Shown here piece after piece: positions 26,290 to 36,724 of a stretch of 64,000 nucleotides of DNA (its first letter is position 1; every line of letters begins with the position of its first letter). The translations under genes and the position numbers were made by a program. The stretch comes from Eonycteris spelaea (taxonomy: Eukaryota; Chordata; Mammalia; Chiroptera; Pteropodidae): assembly GCA_003508835.1 (NCBI GenBank), contig PUFA01000315.1:1-64000 (forward strand). The letters run 5' to 3'. The notes beneath the pieces are model-generated. The model made no database searches, was not told the origin of the DNA, and saw only the letters and a program-made list of their open reading frames with translations.

Positions 26290-27250
26290 CAAAAAAGACC
26301 TGAAGTTTCCTTATGGAAGTGCACTTAGAAAGGGTTGCCAACTGTGATTCACTGTGAAGTGGTAGGAGGATTATCACAATTTGTGATGTTTCAGAGCCTT
26401 AAATACTGTTTTCTGCCTTTGAAATGTAGGTCCCTTTAAGACATGCATTTTTAACAGATACCTGTTTCATCAAAACTGCAATATGATACACTGAATAGCC
26501 TACTTCTTCAATTAACATCTGTTTCACTGATGGAAATTTTGCGGCTTTCCATTTTGTAGTCACATCTTCAACAGAAAGCCGAAAATTTTGAAAATTATAG
26601 TGATGTTTAAAATCGCCAGACCAGCACTTCTTTTTTTTTTATTACTACTACTTATTATTATTTATGCCTAGGGCACCTGGTCTCCCTGGGTGGTCTCCCA
26701 TCCAAGTACTAACCATGCTCAACTCTGCTTAGCTTCCAGATCAGACATTGGGCTTCTTCAGGGTGGCATGGCCATTGACTATGGACTATGGCTCCACTGG
26801 GGTATGAACCCAAGTCCTTCTGCATGTAAAGCAGATGTGCTAACCTCTACATTATGGAACCATGTCCAAAACCAGCACTTCTAAATAAAAAGTCTCTTCT
26901 TAGGGTTTGGCAATACCTATTTAAGGCTTTGTATATAGATTGTGCTTTCTCTTTGATTGTGAGAAAGGTGGTTTGCAACACAACTTAATTTTCAATCTGT
27001 ATTCCACAATCTTTCCACTTCTATTTCTTTAGATCTTCTTATTGACTTCACAGCACTTGAAGTTTTAGCAGCTTGAATGTTTCTTTTATTTTTGTGGGGT
27101 CTTTGATTTTCTACAATGTGAATTCTTATATGACTTTTGCTTGAGAGTTATCACATACTTTCTGATTTCTTCAAAACCTTTAATTTTCAGGTTTTATAAT
27201 TTTTCTCTTGTAGGCATTGCTTACCATTTTTGAACCAAAGACGCTTAGAT
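26290..27250 (-). mobile_element. Tigger (pogo-type) transposase remnant, split by the hybrid SINE
   Basis: Translating the - strand in broken frames gives Tigger-like pieces in the right order. First is a DNA-binding-domain piece, about 26930-27200 (KDCGIQIEN, then TIKEKAQSIYKALN). After the SINE come catalytic-domain pieces, about 26400-26590 (LIEEVGYSVYHIAVL, aligning with the family's GYLPEQIFNVDETGL region, then TYISKAE). The frame is destroyed by stops and shifts. The match is by eye to the family pattern, so boundaries are soft. Confidence 0.6.
26632..26870 (-). mobile_element. tRNA-Val/5S rRNA hybrid SINE (MEG-TR type)
   Basis: Read on the - strand, the element starts with a 73-nt tRNA-like unit (26789-26861) closely matching tRNA-Val(UAC), including the TTTAC anticodon-loop region and the B box GGTTCATACC. 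A short spacer leads to a 115-nt 5S rRNA-like unit (26665-26779) with GCCATGCCACCCTGAA, GAAGCTAAGCAG and TTAGTACTTGGATGGGAGACC. It ends in a low-complexity A/T tail. A perfect 12-bp target-site duplication, ACCAGCACTTCT, flanks it (26620-26631, 26871-26882). Both parts carry internal RNA polymerase III promoters. This architecture matches the megabat MEG-TR family as I recall it. It is inserted in a Tigger transposase remnant. Confidence 0.88.
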
Positions 27251-27599
27251 GTGTTTGGGATGTTAAATGAGTGGGGGTTTTCTTAATATAGAAAAATGTA
27301 CAAATGTGTGAAGTAATAGCAAACATAACCTTATAGGGTAAAACTTGTGGGGAACTGAGAACTGGTATGAAGTTTAAGTATGTGTGTGGGCATGCACACA
27401 CATACACATGCACTCATGTGTTTTGTGTATCCCTGCATACTGTAACTCAGATCATCTGGGGAGCTTTCTGTGCACACCTAGTGTTTCTCACAGACAAAAT
27501 CGCATAAGCGAATGCAAAATTATTGTTATTCAAACTGTTTCCTAATATATCGATAGCATTGGAACAACTTCTGTTTTCAAAACAAGTACTATAGTAGAT

Positions 27600-28300
27600 C
27601 TGACTATACTTTCTAAATATGGAAAAAGATAAAAATGAGTCCACAAAGATAAACTCCAAATGGCTCAAACATCTAAATGTAAAAAATCAAATTATACAAG
27701 TACTGAGAGAAGACAAACACAAGACTAAAAGTATTTCTATGCGCTATTCTGGAGTGGAGCTTTCTAACACTAATTCAAAATCCTAAAAGATTGACAAGTT
27801 TGACTACATAGAAAAAAAAATTAATCGGACTAAAAATACATGAAAAAAAAACAGAGAAAAAAGTTTGCCACTTTTCATTGGCAAAAGTAGTTAAAAACAT
27901 TTAACTACTTTTTAAAGACCTGAAGAACATAAAAATGAGAAACAAGTAGAAAAATAGACAACATACATAATCATATAAAAAAGTGTATCAAATGAAACAC
28001 AAGTGGCCCTTAAAAATATGAGAATATGCTGTACCTGATCATAACAAAACATGCAATTTAAGATTTCATCTCTAACTCTCAGATCGGGGATCAAATTATG
28101 TCAACAACTTTTATTGATTGAAGGCTTTGAGGAAATTGCTGACAGAAATGCAAACTGTACAACACAGGATTATCTTACAATATCTTTAAAAAATTATATG
28201 TAATTAATGCACCAAAACCATCTCTAAAATTTCATTCCAAATATAAACTTGAAAAAATATTAAGATAATTTGTTTGAATATATTCATGTACATAACATTG
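27600..28300 (+). mobile_element. Old L1 ORF2 fragment, sense
   Basis: Weak ORF2 pattern: ATATGGAAAAAGATAAAAAT, CCAAATGGCTCAAACATCTA, TTGACAAGTTTGACTACATA. Heavily decayed. Confidence 0.55.
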
Positions 28301-28330
28301 TTTTTATATATATATATGTGTATGTGTGTA

Positions 28331-28384
28331 GATATATCTATCTATCTATCTATCGATCGATCGATCGATAGATAGATAGATATC
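28331..28384. repeat. (TATC)n-(GATC)n-(GATA)n near-perfect palindrome
   Basis: A TATC run passes through four GATC-type units into a GATA run, so the left arm is the reverse complement of the right arm over about 50 bp. It is centred in the ATCGATCGAT block near 28358. It can extrude a cruciform or hairpin. A TA/TG-rich stretch lies just before it. Confidence 0.9.
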
Positions 28385-28729
28385 ATTCAGAGAGGTAGAG
28401 AAAGAAAGGAGAGAAAGTAACTTTGTGAAACCTTGGCTATCAAAGAGAGACAGTTGGTTTGGCTGGTTTTAATGCCTGATTAAACTTAAATATACTAGGG
28501 AAATAAAATAATCTCCACTTGCTTTTTTCTTCTTTGTATTGAACAAAAAGGACATTTTTTGCTTCTGAATCTCACTAAGTTTTTAGTAAATCTATTAATG
28601 AAATATTTGTATGCTTTGTATAATATGCAAGTGTAATACTTATCTCACATTCTCATTATTGAAGAAAATGGTGTAGTTGAATATTCATTCCTTTAATTAT
28701 TTCAATGGAAACAATACTGACCTTGGAGT

Positions 28730-29975
28730 TATACAAATTTTGAATTAAAATTTGGCTTAGCATTTTAATATCTAGGTTCAAAATACTTAACCATCCTAAA
28801 ATTCAGTCTCTTCATCTATAAATTGTGAATAATCATGGTGCTTGCTATACTTAAAATGCCTGTCAAAAGTTAGGACCATGGCAAATAAATAGGACTATAT
28901 CAAACTAAAAAGCTTTTACACAGCAAAAGAAACCATCAACAAAACGAAAAGGCAACCAACCATATGGAAGAAGATATTTGCAAACAGCACCACCACTAAG
29001 CAACTAATATCCAAAATATATAATGAAGTCATATAACTCAACAACCAAACAGATAATCCAATTTAAAAATAGGCAGAGATCCTGAACCACACACTTCTCC
29101 CGACATACAAACGGTCAACAGGTATATGAAAAGATGCTCAACTTCATTATGGAAATGCAAATGAAAACCACAATGAGATGCCACCTCATACTTGTTAGAA
29201 TAGCTATTATCAACAAGAAATAAAAAGTGTTGAAGAGTCTGTGGAGAAAAAAGAATCTTTATACACTACTGGTAAGAATGTAAATTAGTACAGCCTCTAT
29301 GAAAGACAGTATGGAGATTCCTCAAGAAACTAAAAATAGAGTTGCTATATGACTCAGCAACCCCTCTTCTAGGTACCTACCTGAAATTTTTGAAAACATT
29401 TATTTGTCAAGATATATGTATGCCTATGTTCATTGCAGAATTATTCACAGTGGTCAGGATGTGGAAACAATTGATGTCCTTTGATAAATGAGTGGATTAA
29501 GAAGATGTGGTACATACATACAATGGAATACTACTCAGCCACAAGAAAAGATGAAATACCACCATTTGCAACAATTTGGACCGTGAGACTATCATGACAT
29601 ATAAGCAATATAGGTCAGATGGAAAAAGTCAAGAACCATATGATTTCACTCATATGTGGGATATAAAACTGAAAGCAACAAATGAATAAAGACAAAGAAA
29701 CGAAAACTCATAGACACAGACAGTAGTATGGTGGTTACCAGAGGGAAAGGCAGGTGAGGGGGGGTAGAAGAGGGTAAAGGGGGTCAAATATATGTTGATA
29801 AGAGACTTGACTCTGGATAGTACACACACAATAAGGATGATATATTATAGAATTATACATCTGAAACCTATATGATTTTATTAACCAATATCACCCCAAC
29901 AAGTTTAATTAAAAAAAAAAAAGAAGAAGAAGAAGAGAAAAGTTGGAACCATAGGAGGCACACTTGAATGTTAAT
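28730..29975 (+). mobile_element. MIR split by an L1 insertion
   Basis: MIR core and 3' pattern at 28730-28881 (AGTCTCTTCATCTATAAATT, AATCATGGTGCTTGCTATAC). It resumes at 29938-29975 with CATAGGAGGCACACTTGAAT, the expected end of the same MIR. An L1 with a diverged target-site duplication sits between. Confidence 0.65.
28882..29937 (+). mobile_element. L1 3' end with A-rich tail
   Basis: Sense ORF2 and 3'UTR: ATATCAAACTAAAAAGCTTT, AACAAAACGAAAAGGCAACC, AATACTACTCAGCCACAAGA, CATATGTGGGATATAAAACT, ending in A12 and (GAA)n. The flanks AAAAGTTAGGACCATGG (28865-28881) and AAAAGTTGGAACCATAGG (29938-29955) are a diverged duplication. The frame is broken. Confidence 0.88.
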
Positions 29976-30689
29976 CTCTCCTCCTTCTGAATCCACCCTT
30001 CCCTTTCCCATGGAGGCCTCTGTAATTAGAACATAGGCATTCAGGGCTCACCAAAAGGCAAAGTATTAGGTCAGTAAAATTGTTCTGCAGTATTTTTGCC
30101 TTCTTGATGATGTACCTTTCCCCCATATTAAGTATCCAATTTATTTTTTTCCTCCTCTCCAGTTTCCTAACAAAGTCTCCTCTGTTGTAATTGGCAAATG
30201 ATACTGAATACATTATTCCTGCTAAGACAATTTGCATTTTAATAAGACACAAAGTCTATTCCACTAGTCATTAGAGCATTCTTAATCGTTACGTATCATA
30301 TAACGATTCTGTACTACATAATAAGCTTCATTTGAACCAATTTGAATTTGATTCAGATGGCCTTAGCAATCTGTTCTTCTAGAGTAGATGAAAAAAATTT
30401 TCTATACCCTTCCTTTCCTTACTCTCCACTATATAAGTTTATAGACTGAAAAATTTGCTGACTGTTACAGAAGCTATCTAAAACTAGTGTGAGAATTGAA
30501 CTAAAATGTACCTTCCAAATATGCCAGTAATACCAAAAAAAGAAAAACTTCAATTAATACAATTACATGGGTTTTTGTTCAATCTGCTAAATTAATGATT
30601 TATATTAATAGATTTCCTAATGTTAAACTCTTTCAACCCTGAAAACCAATTAAAAAAACACTTGTTTATGGTTTATTATCCCTTAATAC
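29976..30689. other. Intergenic, no gene recognised
   Basis: AT-rich, with a 93-codon antisense frame that has no recognisable protein pattern. Confidence 0.5.
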
Positions 30690-32690
30690 ATTGCTGAATC
30701 TAATTTGCTAATATTTTGATATTTGTATCTATATTCATATATATTTTCATTTGAATTATTCTTACTAGTATTTAGTATTAAGATTGTCTTTGAAAAATTA
30801 ATTGTGGTTATTTTGCATCTTTTCCTATGGTTTGATATAGTAAATAATTGATATAGTACATAATGTATGTTCTTTGAAATTTAGATTGTATTCGGCCATA
30901 AAACAATCTGGACCTATTGACTTTATATTATTTTCTCTAAAAATCTTTCTCATGTCTTACACAGTTACTAGTTTAATTTGTCTACTTCCTATTGGGTCAT
31001 TTCAGGTAATTCATATTTTTCTGGAAATCTATGATTACATCTTACTTAATGAGAGATTGCCTAATTTATTAGTCCTTTTATAAATCTATTTTTTACTTTT
31101 ATTCCATAATTATTTGGCAGAATTTCAGCCTACATAACAACTCCCCAGAGTCCCGTGAAACTTTGCTTCAAATTTCAAATACGTATAAAGTCAGTGAAGC
31201 ATATAGTGAACTCCCATAATCTTTTACCTAACATTGACTACCGATTTTGGTCAATTTATTCACTTAAATTCTACACAATTCTCCCCACCCTATATTATTT
31301 ATTTTGAAGCAAATCACAAATACCATATCATGTCATCACAGATATTTGTATTTCTTATCTACAGTTAAGGAATTTTAAAAAAATATAACCACAATAGTAT
31401 TGTCACAACTAAAAGAACAAGAAATTTTTTATTGAGGTATAATTGACATATAATATATTAGTTTCAGGTGTACAAAATAGTGATTTGATATTTGTATATA
31501 TTACAAAATGATCACCGCAATAATTTTAGTTAACATCATCACCACATATAGCTACCAAAAAATTTTTTTTCTTGTGAAGATTTTTAAGATTTACTCTCTT
31601 AACAATTTTCAAGTATGCAATAAAATTTTATTACTATAGTTACCATGCTATACATTACATCCCCAGTACTTATTTATTTTAGAACTAGAAGTCCGTGTTT
31701 TTGACTCCTTTTACACATTTTTCCCTCCCCCACCTCTGCCAACAACCAATCTGTTCTCTGTAACTATAAGTTTGGTTTTGAATGTCTGTGTTTTTGTTTT
31801 TTGGGTTTTTTTGGTTTTAGATTCCACATGTAAGTGAAGTCATATGGTATTAGTCTCTCTCTGACTTATTTCACTTAGTCTAATATCCTCAAGTTCCATC
31901 CATGTTGTCGCAAATGACAAGATTTCATTTTTTTTTAATGGCTGGATAATATTCCATGTGTGTGTGCGTGTGTGTGTATAAATGTGTGTATTCAATTTTA
32001 TATATATGTGTGTGTGTATGTATATATATATACACGCGCAGACATACACACACCACATTTTCTTCATTCATCTAGACGTCCCTGGACACTCAGGTTGTTT
32101 CCATATCTGAGTTATTGTAAAATGATGCCGCAATGAGCATGGATGTGCATATATCTTTTTAAATTCATGGTTTTTGTTTTCTTCAGATAAATACCCTGAA
32201 GAGGAATTGCTGGAGCATCTGGTACTTATATTTTTAAGGAATTCCTTAATATCAAATACCCAGTGTTCAAATTCTCATTTTTCTCATTAATATAATTTAA
32301 AGTAGATTGCTTGTTTTATCCCTATAAGAGCCAATAGATTTAAAATGGTTACTAGATCTTTCAAGACTCTTTTAATCAATGGGGTCCCCTTGTTCTCTTT
32401 TCTCTCTCTTTTTTATTTTTCCTTGCTATCTATCTACTTGAGCATAGCAGATTGTCCTTGAGGGATTGCCACAGTCTGGATTTTCCTGTTTACGTTTCGG
32501 TGGTGCAGTTTAACATCTTTTTCTGTCCTCTGTACTTCCTTCCTGTCAACTGGTAGTTGGATCAGACTTAGTATCAATATTTTGAGCAAGAATATTCTAT
32601 AGCTGGTGTCATATTAGGAAACATATGTCTGATTGCCTCTCTTTCTGTAATGTTAGCAGCTGTTGATGATCAATGCCTAGTTTCATTGTT
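30690..32690 (-). mobile_element. Ancient L1-type repeat, antisense, split by a younger L1
   Basis: 30690-31080 resembles the complement of old L1 ORF2. 31180-31420 and 32232-32690 look like two halves of one old repeat: AATATAACCACAATAGTATT leads up to the gap, and AATTCCTTAATATCAAATAC then CACAGTCTGGATTTTCCTGT follow it. Probably an L1M 3' region; the subfamily was not determined. Confidence 0.5.
31424..32231 (-). mobile_element. L1 3' end, antisense, nested in the older repeat
   Basis: Complement of L1 3'UTR and ORF2 end: TTTATTGAGGTATAATTGAC, GTTTCAGGTGTACAAAATAG, CATCCATGTTGTCGCAAATG, GGCTGGATAATATTCCATGT, GGTTGTTTCCATATCTGAGT. A TG/TA-rich microsatellite (about 31958-32055) has grown inside it. 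Confidence 0.88.
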
Positions 32691-33039
32691 TATCTTTTAT
32701 AGAACCAGCTTTTTATTTCATCTTTTTTGTATTTATTATTTTTATTCTTAATTTCTGAGATGTCTTCTATATTCATTGGCTTATATTGTAATCATATTTG
32801 TATTATCTACATAGATTTCAAAAAAAGCATTTACTAATATAAAAAACATCCACACATAATAAAAACTATAAATTAATACAAATGAAAAGAAATGACTATT
32901 TAGCAAAAACCAATAATAGCCATCATATTGAACAATGAAATACTAAATTATCATTAAAATCAACAACAAAAACAAGAAATATCTGCCATCACCTCTAGTA
33001 TTCAACAACATCTTGAAAGTCCTAAATGATGATTTAAGT

Positions 33040-33310
33040 GTCGAAGCTAAAAAAGTACTTTACTCTCACCTTCTAAATTCTTCTAGCTGGGCTAGTAATC
33101 AAATTAATAGAGACAGATTAACAGAGGAAATCAAATTTTAATACGTGCAGTTTGAGAACTCACATAAGCATGAAATTCCAAAGACAGTGTGACAAAATTG
33201 GGTGTATATGTCATCTGGGGAAATTGACTGCTTTTAGTGGTAAGCGCTACGCGAACCTGCTCTTTGTTGGTGTAACCGCACTGCATTTGATTTCTTTAAT
33301 ATTTTTTTTT
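33040..33310 (-). mobile_element. LTR 3' part, antisense (endogenous retrovirus)
   Basis: Closely resembles 35385-35560: both carry CACATAAGCATGAAA(A)TTCCA and the complement of a polyadenylation/U5-like end (TTATTTTCTC...GTTAATC-type). Interpreted as another copy of the same LTR family in the same orientation. Confidence 0.6.
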
Positions 33311-34074
33311 CTGATTCAAAACCAGATTTTATCTGGTTTTGCCCAGATAATGGCACTGTGACTTATTTGCTTTTTCCACCCTCTCTCCCTCTCCCTTTGT
33401 ATGCCTGCTGCTTTAATCATTAAGCCTTAGGACATAAGATTGATTAAGCCTCAGGCCTAGAATCATGAGAACAATAAATTTTGGTGACACTAAGGACAAT
33501 ATTTTAGCCTTAGATGCATTTCAGCTCTAGGCCCATGAAGGCAGAACAACTCATTGGCACTAGGACCAGATGGGATGGCACCAAGCTGATTCCAGAACTG
33601 AACACAATGATCAATGAACCCTGTCCAGTCGTCCAATCAGTGGTGCCATGCCCCCAACTCCCTTAGATTCCATGACTACTGATTTCAGTCTTGCAGTTTG
33701 GGCACATCCAGAAGACAAGAGACCCATGAAGGACTGTGTCTCCTGACAAGGGGAAGCCTACTTACTTAGAGTTGAAAAGGGCAGGTGATTCTGTATTAGA
33801 ACACATGCTTTCAGGAAAAACACATATTCTTAACTAATACAGCATGTTCATATGCTTAAAAATCAGAACCCAGAGAAAAGAAAGTTTAAAGATTCAGGAG
33901 AAAGAGGAGTAATTGATTGAACAAGACTCTTAAGAAAATGGATTTCCCCTACCCCCACCCCCCGAGCTCTGGTAGAAGAAATGAAAGGCTATTAATTTTA
34001 CATAGAGAAAAAAAGTGGGCAATTTTTTTTTTTAAGACAAGAATATGAGATGATATAAATTAAAATTACAGCGG

Positions 34075-35015
34075 CACAGAGGAGGGAGAGAGACAGAATA
34101 TTAGCCTGTTAATAGCTGTGGACCAGGTCTGACAAGACTGTTTACATTCCTGTACATCTGTTGGAATTTAGGATTAATTTCCAGGTGGCTATTTCCTCCG
34201 AGATTATCCAAAAGCGAGAATAGCCCAGGTGCCTTAGAACCCCAGGAGCCTCCACTCATTTACATATGAATTTTCCAATCTGCTGCCCACTGCTAATCCA
34301 CAGGAGCAGACTCTTCCTTGCAGACTCTGCTGTGCCTATCCAAGATCCAGCCCCACCTCACCTTCTCCCATACCCTTTCTCTATAGTTAATGTCAATACT
34401 TTCAGAACGCCTTACATCTTTCTCCCCACTACTTGATGTATTAAAACGTTTGCAAAACTCTGGGAGAACAGAGTTATCTTTCCTACCTAGCCATTTTGGG
34501 GATCAGAATGAGTCACCCCAAGGTGTGCCTCAATGGTATGCAGATTGTTTTGTGCTAAGGGCAACTTTAGCTATAGGCTCAAGAGAAATTGTGCGTCCCC
34601 TACCCACCTCCTTAACCACCTAGAAGAATTTGAATTAGAGACTTTGCCCTTAAGTAATTATCAGAGATAACTTCTTTTGACCCATCTATAGGACAGGGCA
34701 AACTTCTATTGACTAACCATCTACTCTTCTTTTCATCCTGCAATGACCTTTGAAACCCACAACACCCCTTATATCATCTCCAGCTAGAGATGTCTTATAC
34801 ATTCTTGTTCCCTTTCTATCTCTTAACCTCTCCTGTATGTGAGGTCTTGGATTCTCTCATGTATGCAGGGTTCCAATACATACGTATACATTAAATTTGG
34901 TTATTTTCTCTTGCTAATCTGTCTCATGCCTATTCAATTATTAGTACGGCCAGAAGAACCTTGAGGGTAAAGGAAAGTTTGTTCCTCCCCCTCACTGCTG
35001 GTAGTTTAGACTCCA
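34075..35015 (+). mobile_element. Retroviral LTR, + orientation, solo
   Basis: The right end has class-I-like LTR features: TTAAATTTGGTTATTTTCTC, TTGCTAATCTGTCTCATGCC, then a pyrimidine-rich CCTCCCCCTCA end. The U3-like part is mixed-composition with no gag or pol beside it. The left boundary is uncertain. The 77-codon frame at 34390-34623 is not a recognised protein. Confidence 0.55.
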
Positions 35016-35365
35016 TGTCCCAAAACTGCTCTTTTTTTTTTTTTCTTTCTTTCTTTGGTAGCAATGGCCTAATAAACCCTTTCTTTTAAAAAGACTTTCA
35101 GCTGTGGGAGTTAAAAAACTACTTGCTGAACGGTAATTGTATGTGACTGTGGGGTTTTGATGTTTTTTTTTTTTTTACTACATTTACTTGTACACTTTTT
35201 GAAATAAATTTATTTTTATAATCTTAAAAGCAATCACTATTGTGGGCAAATAAAAAATTTGTGAAAAAAAGCATTAAGATTATAAAATTAAAGAACTTAA
35301 TAGCTATAACTGATGAAGTATATCTTTCTTCGAAAGATTTCTTTTTAGAATTTCATTCCTCATGT

Positions 35366-36360
35366 AGGGGCTAAAAAAAAGTGCTTTTCCTTTCACCTTC
35401 TAAGTTCTTTTAGCTAATAATCATATTAACAGAGACTGATTAACAGGAGAAAATAAAACTTTAATATTTGTGCACAGGGAATTCACATAAGCATGAAAAT
35501 TCCAAAGACAGCGACATCAAATTGGATATATACATCATTTCGTCCACATGTTAGTGCACACTGGAAGCAAGATGGCGATAGCTCATGATCACCACCCCAG
35601 GAAGGTTGTATAGTGGTTAGACCTTGTTAAACTGCTCATGCGGAATAGTGGTTTAGACATATGCAAGGAAGCAAGAGGCCAGAAAGGACACAAAATCAGC
35701 CACTTTCCCATTTCTGCACAGGGAATAATAAGTGGTGGCATTCCCATGATCAGACTATCTGTTAGAAAGCTAATCAGACATGAGTAACAAGGGGGAACAA
35801 AGGAACAGGAGCCTAGCCTAGAGACTGCCCAAAGAACACCCTAATGTAGTAGAATTCTAGGTACACACATGCTCACTAGGCAAAGTTAGGTGTCAGGTGT
35901 CAATCAAAATGACCTCACTTGCCAATCGCCTAAAGATGTCTTTGGAACCACCCATGATGGCCCAAATCTAAGGCAGGCATTCCCAGTTCTGGATCCTTTT
36001 TGCCCTTCTGGCCTCTCCTCCTTTTGCCCTTCTGGGCTCCCCTTTTTGAGTTTGCTCTCTTTTTAGTGGCCTTTTGTGAACTTTTTGCCCTTTTATAGCC
36101 ATTTTGGCCCCTTTGTGTTGGTTACGGCACCGAGACCATGTGCCTCCTTGGGGCATTCTTTGTCTTTCCAAAATAAATTTTTAATAAAACTATTAAATCT
36201 CAATGACCTGTGATACTTCACTGCCAAACTACACATTGTTATCCCTCTCCCTCCCCCATACCATTGGGGCAATACCAAACTCCAATCAGCTCCAACAGTG
36301 ACATATCTGTCATTCCTCTCTGCCATCCGGCATTCCCTCCAACTGGCTGGAGTCCCTATG
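35366..36360 (-). mobile_element. LTR plus adjoining ERV-like sequence, antisense
   Basis: On the - strand it ends with an LTR-like 3' part (TTATTTTCTCCTGTTAATCA, ending near 35366). Upstream is a longer U3 or internal segment with a degenerate tandem (TTTTGCCCTTCT units at 35998-36040 on the + strand). The tandem makes a short basic open frame, not identified as any viral protein. No intact viral gene is present. Confidence 0.5.
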
Positions 36361-36493
36361 CTGTCTTAAACTGAATAGGTTTTTATTAGGGGAAAGTGGT
36401 TCTTTGCTTCCTACTAAAAATGCCTTGGGGGAATATACCTTTAAACTCTAAGTATACTTGGCATCCTAAAAATTGACTCAAGAATTAATCTTA

Positions 36494-36710
36494 CAATCCC
36501 ATCTGATCTCAGAAGCTAAGCGGGGTCAGACCTGGTTAGTATTTGGATAGGAGACCACCTAGAAAGACCAGGTAAGGTAGGCGTAAAAAATAAAAAATAA
36601 GAGATTGTAAACTGACAAGTTCCTTGCAATCTGTGAGGTCAACCAAAGGTTGCCTCACCTAAAAAAATTAAATTAAATCAAAATAAAATAAAATAAAATA
36701 AAATAATAAA
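36494..36710 (+). mobile_element. 5S rRNA-derived SINE (MEG-RS/RL type), 5'-truncated
   Basis: It begins part-way through the 5S sequence (CATCTGATCTCAGAAGCTAA, then GGTCAGACCTGGTTAGTATT and TTGGATAGGAGACC). The unit covers the internal control region but lacks roughly the first 30 nt of 5S rRNA. A 5S-unrelated body (about 36600-36660) and an AAAT-rich tail follow, suggesting the longer subfamily. Flanking repeats AGAATTAATCTTA (36481-36493) and AGAATCAATCTTA (36711-36723) form a target-site duplication with one mismatch. 5S SINEs are rare in mammals. Confidence 0.85.
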
Positions 36711-36724
36711 AGAATCAATCTTAA

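Noticed and set aside
26789..26861. Possible functional tRNA-Val(UAC) gene on the - strand
   Set aside because: It has several mismatches to tRNA-Val, lacks a direct T-run terminator after the tRNA unit, and is continuous with a 5S unit inside target-site duplications. It is the head of a SINE.
36494..36600. Possible functional 5S rRNA gene
   Set aside because: It lacks the 5' end of 5S rRNA, carries substitutions, and has a SINE body and tail plus a duplication.
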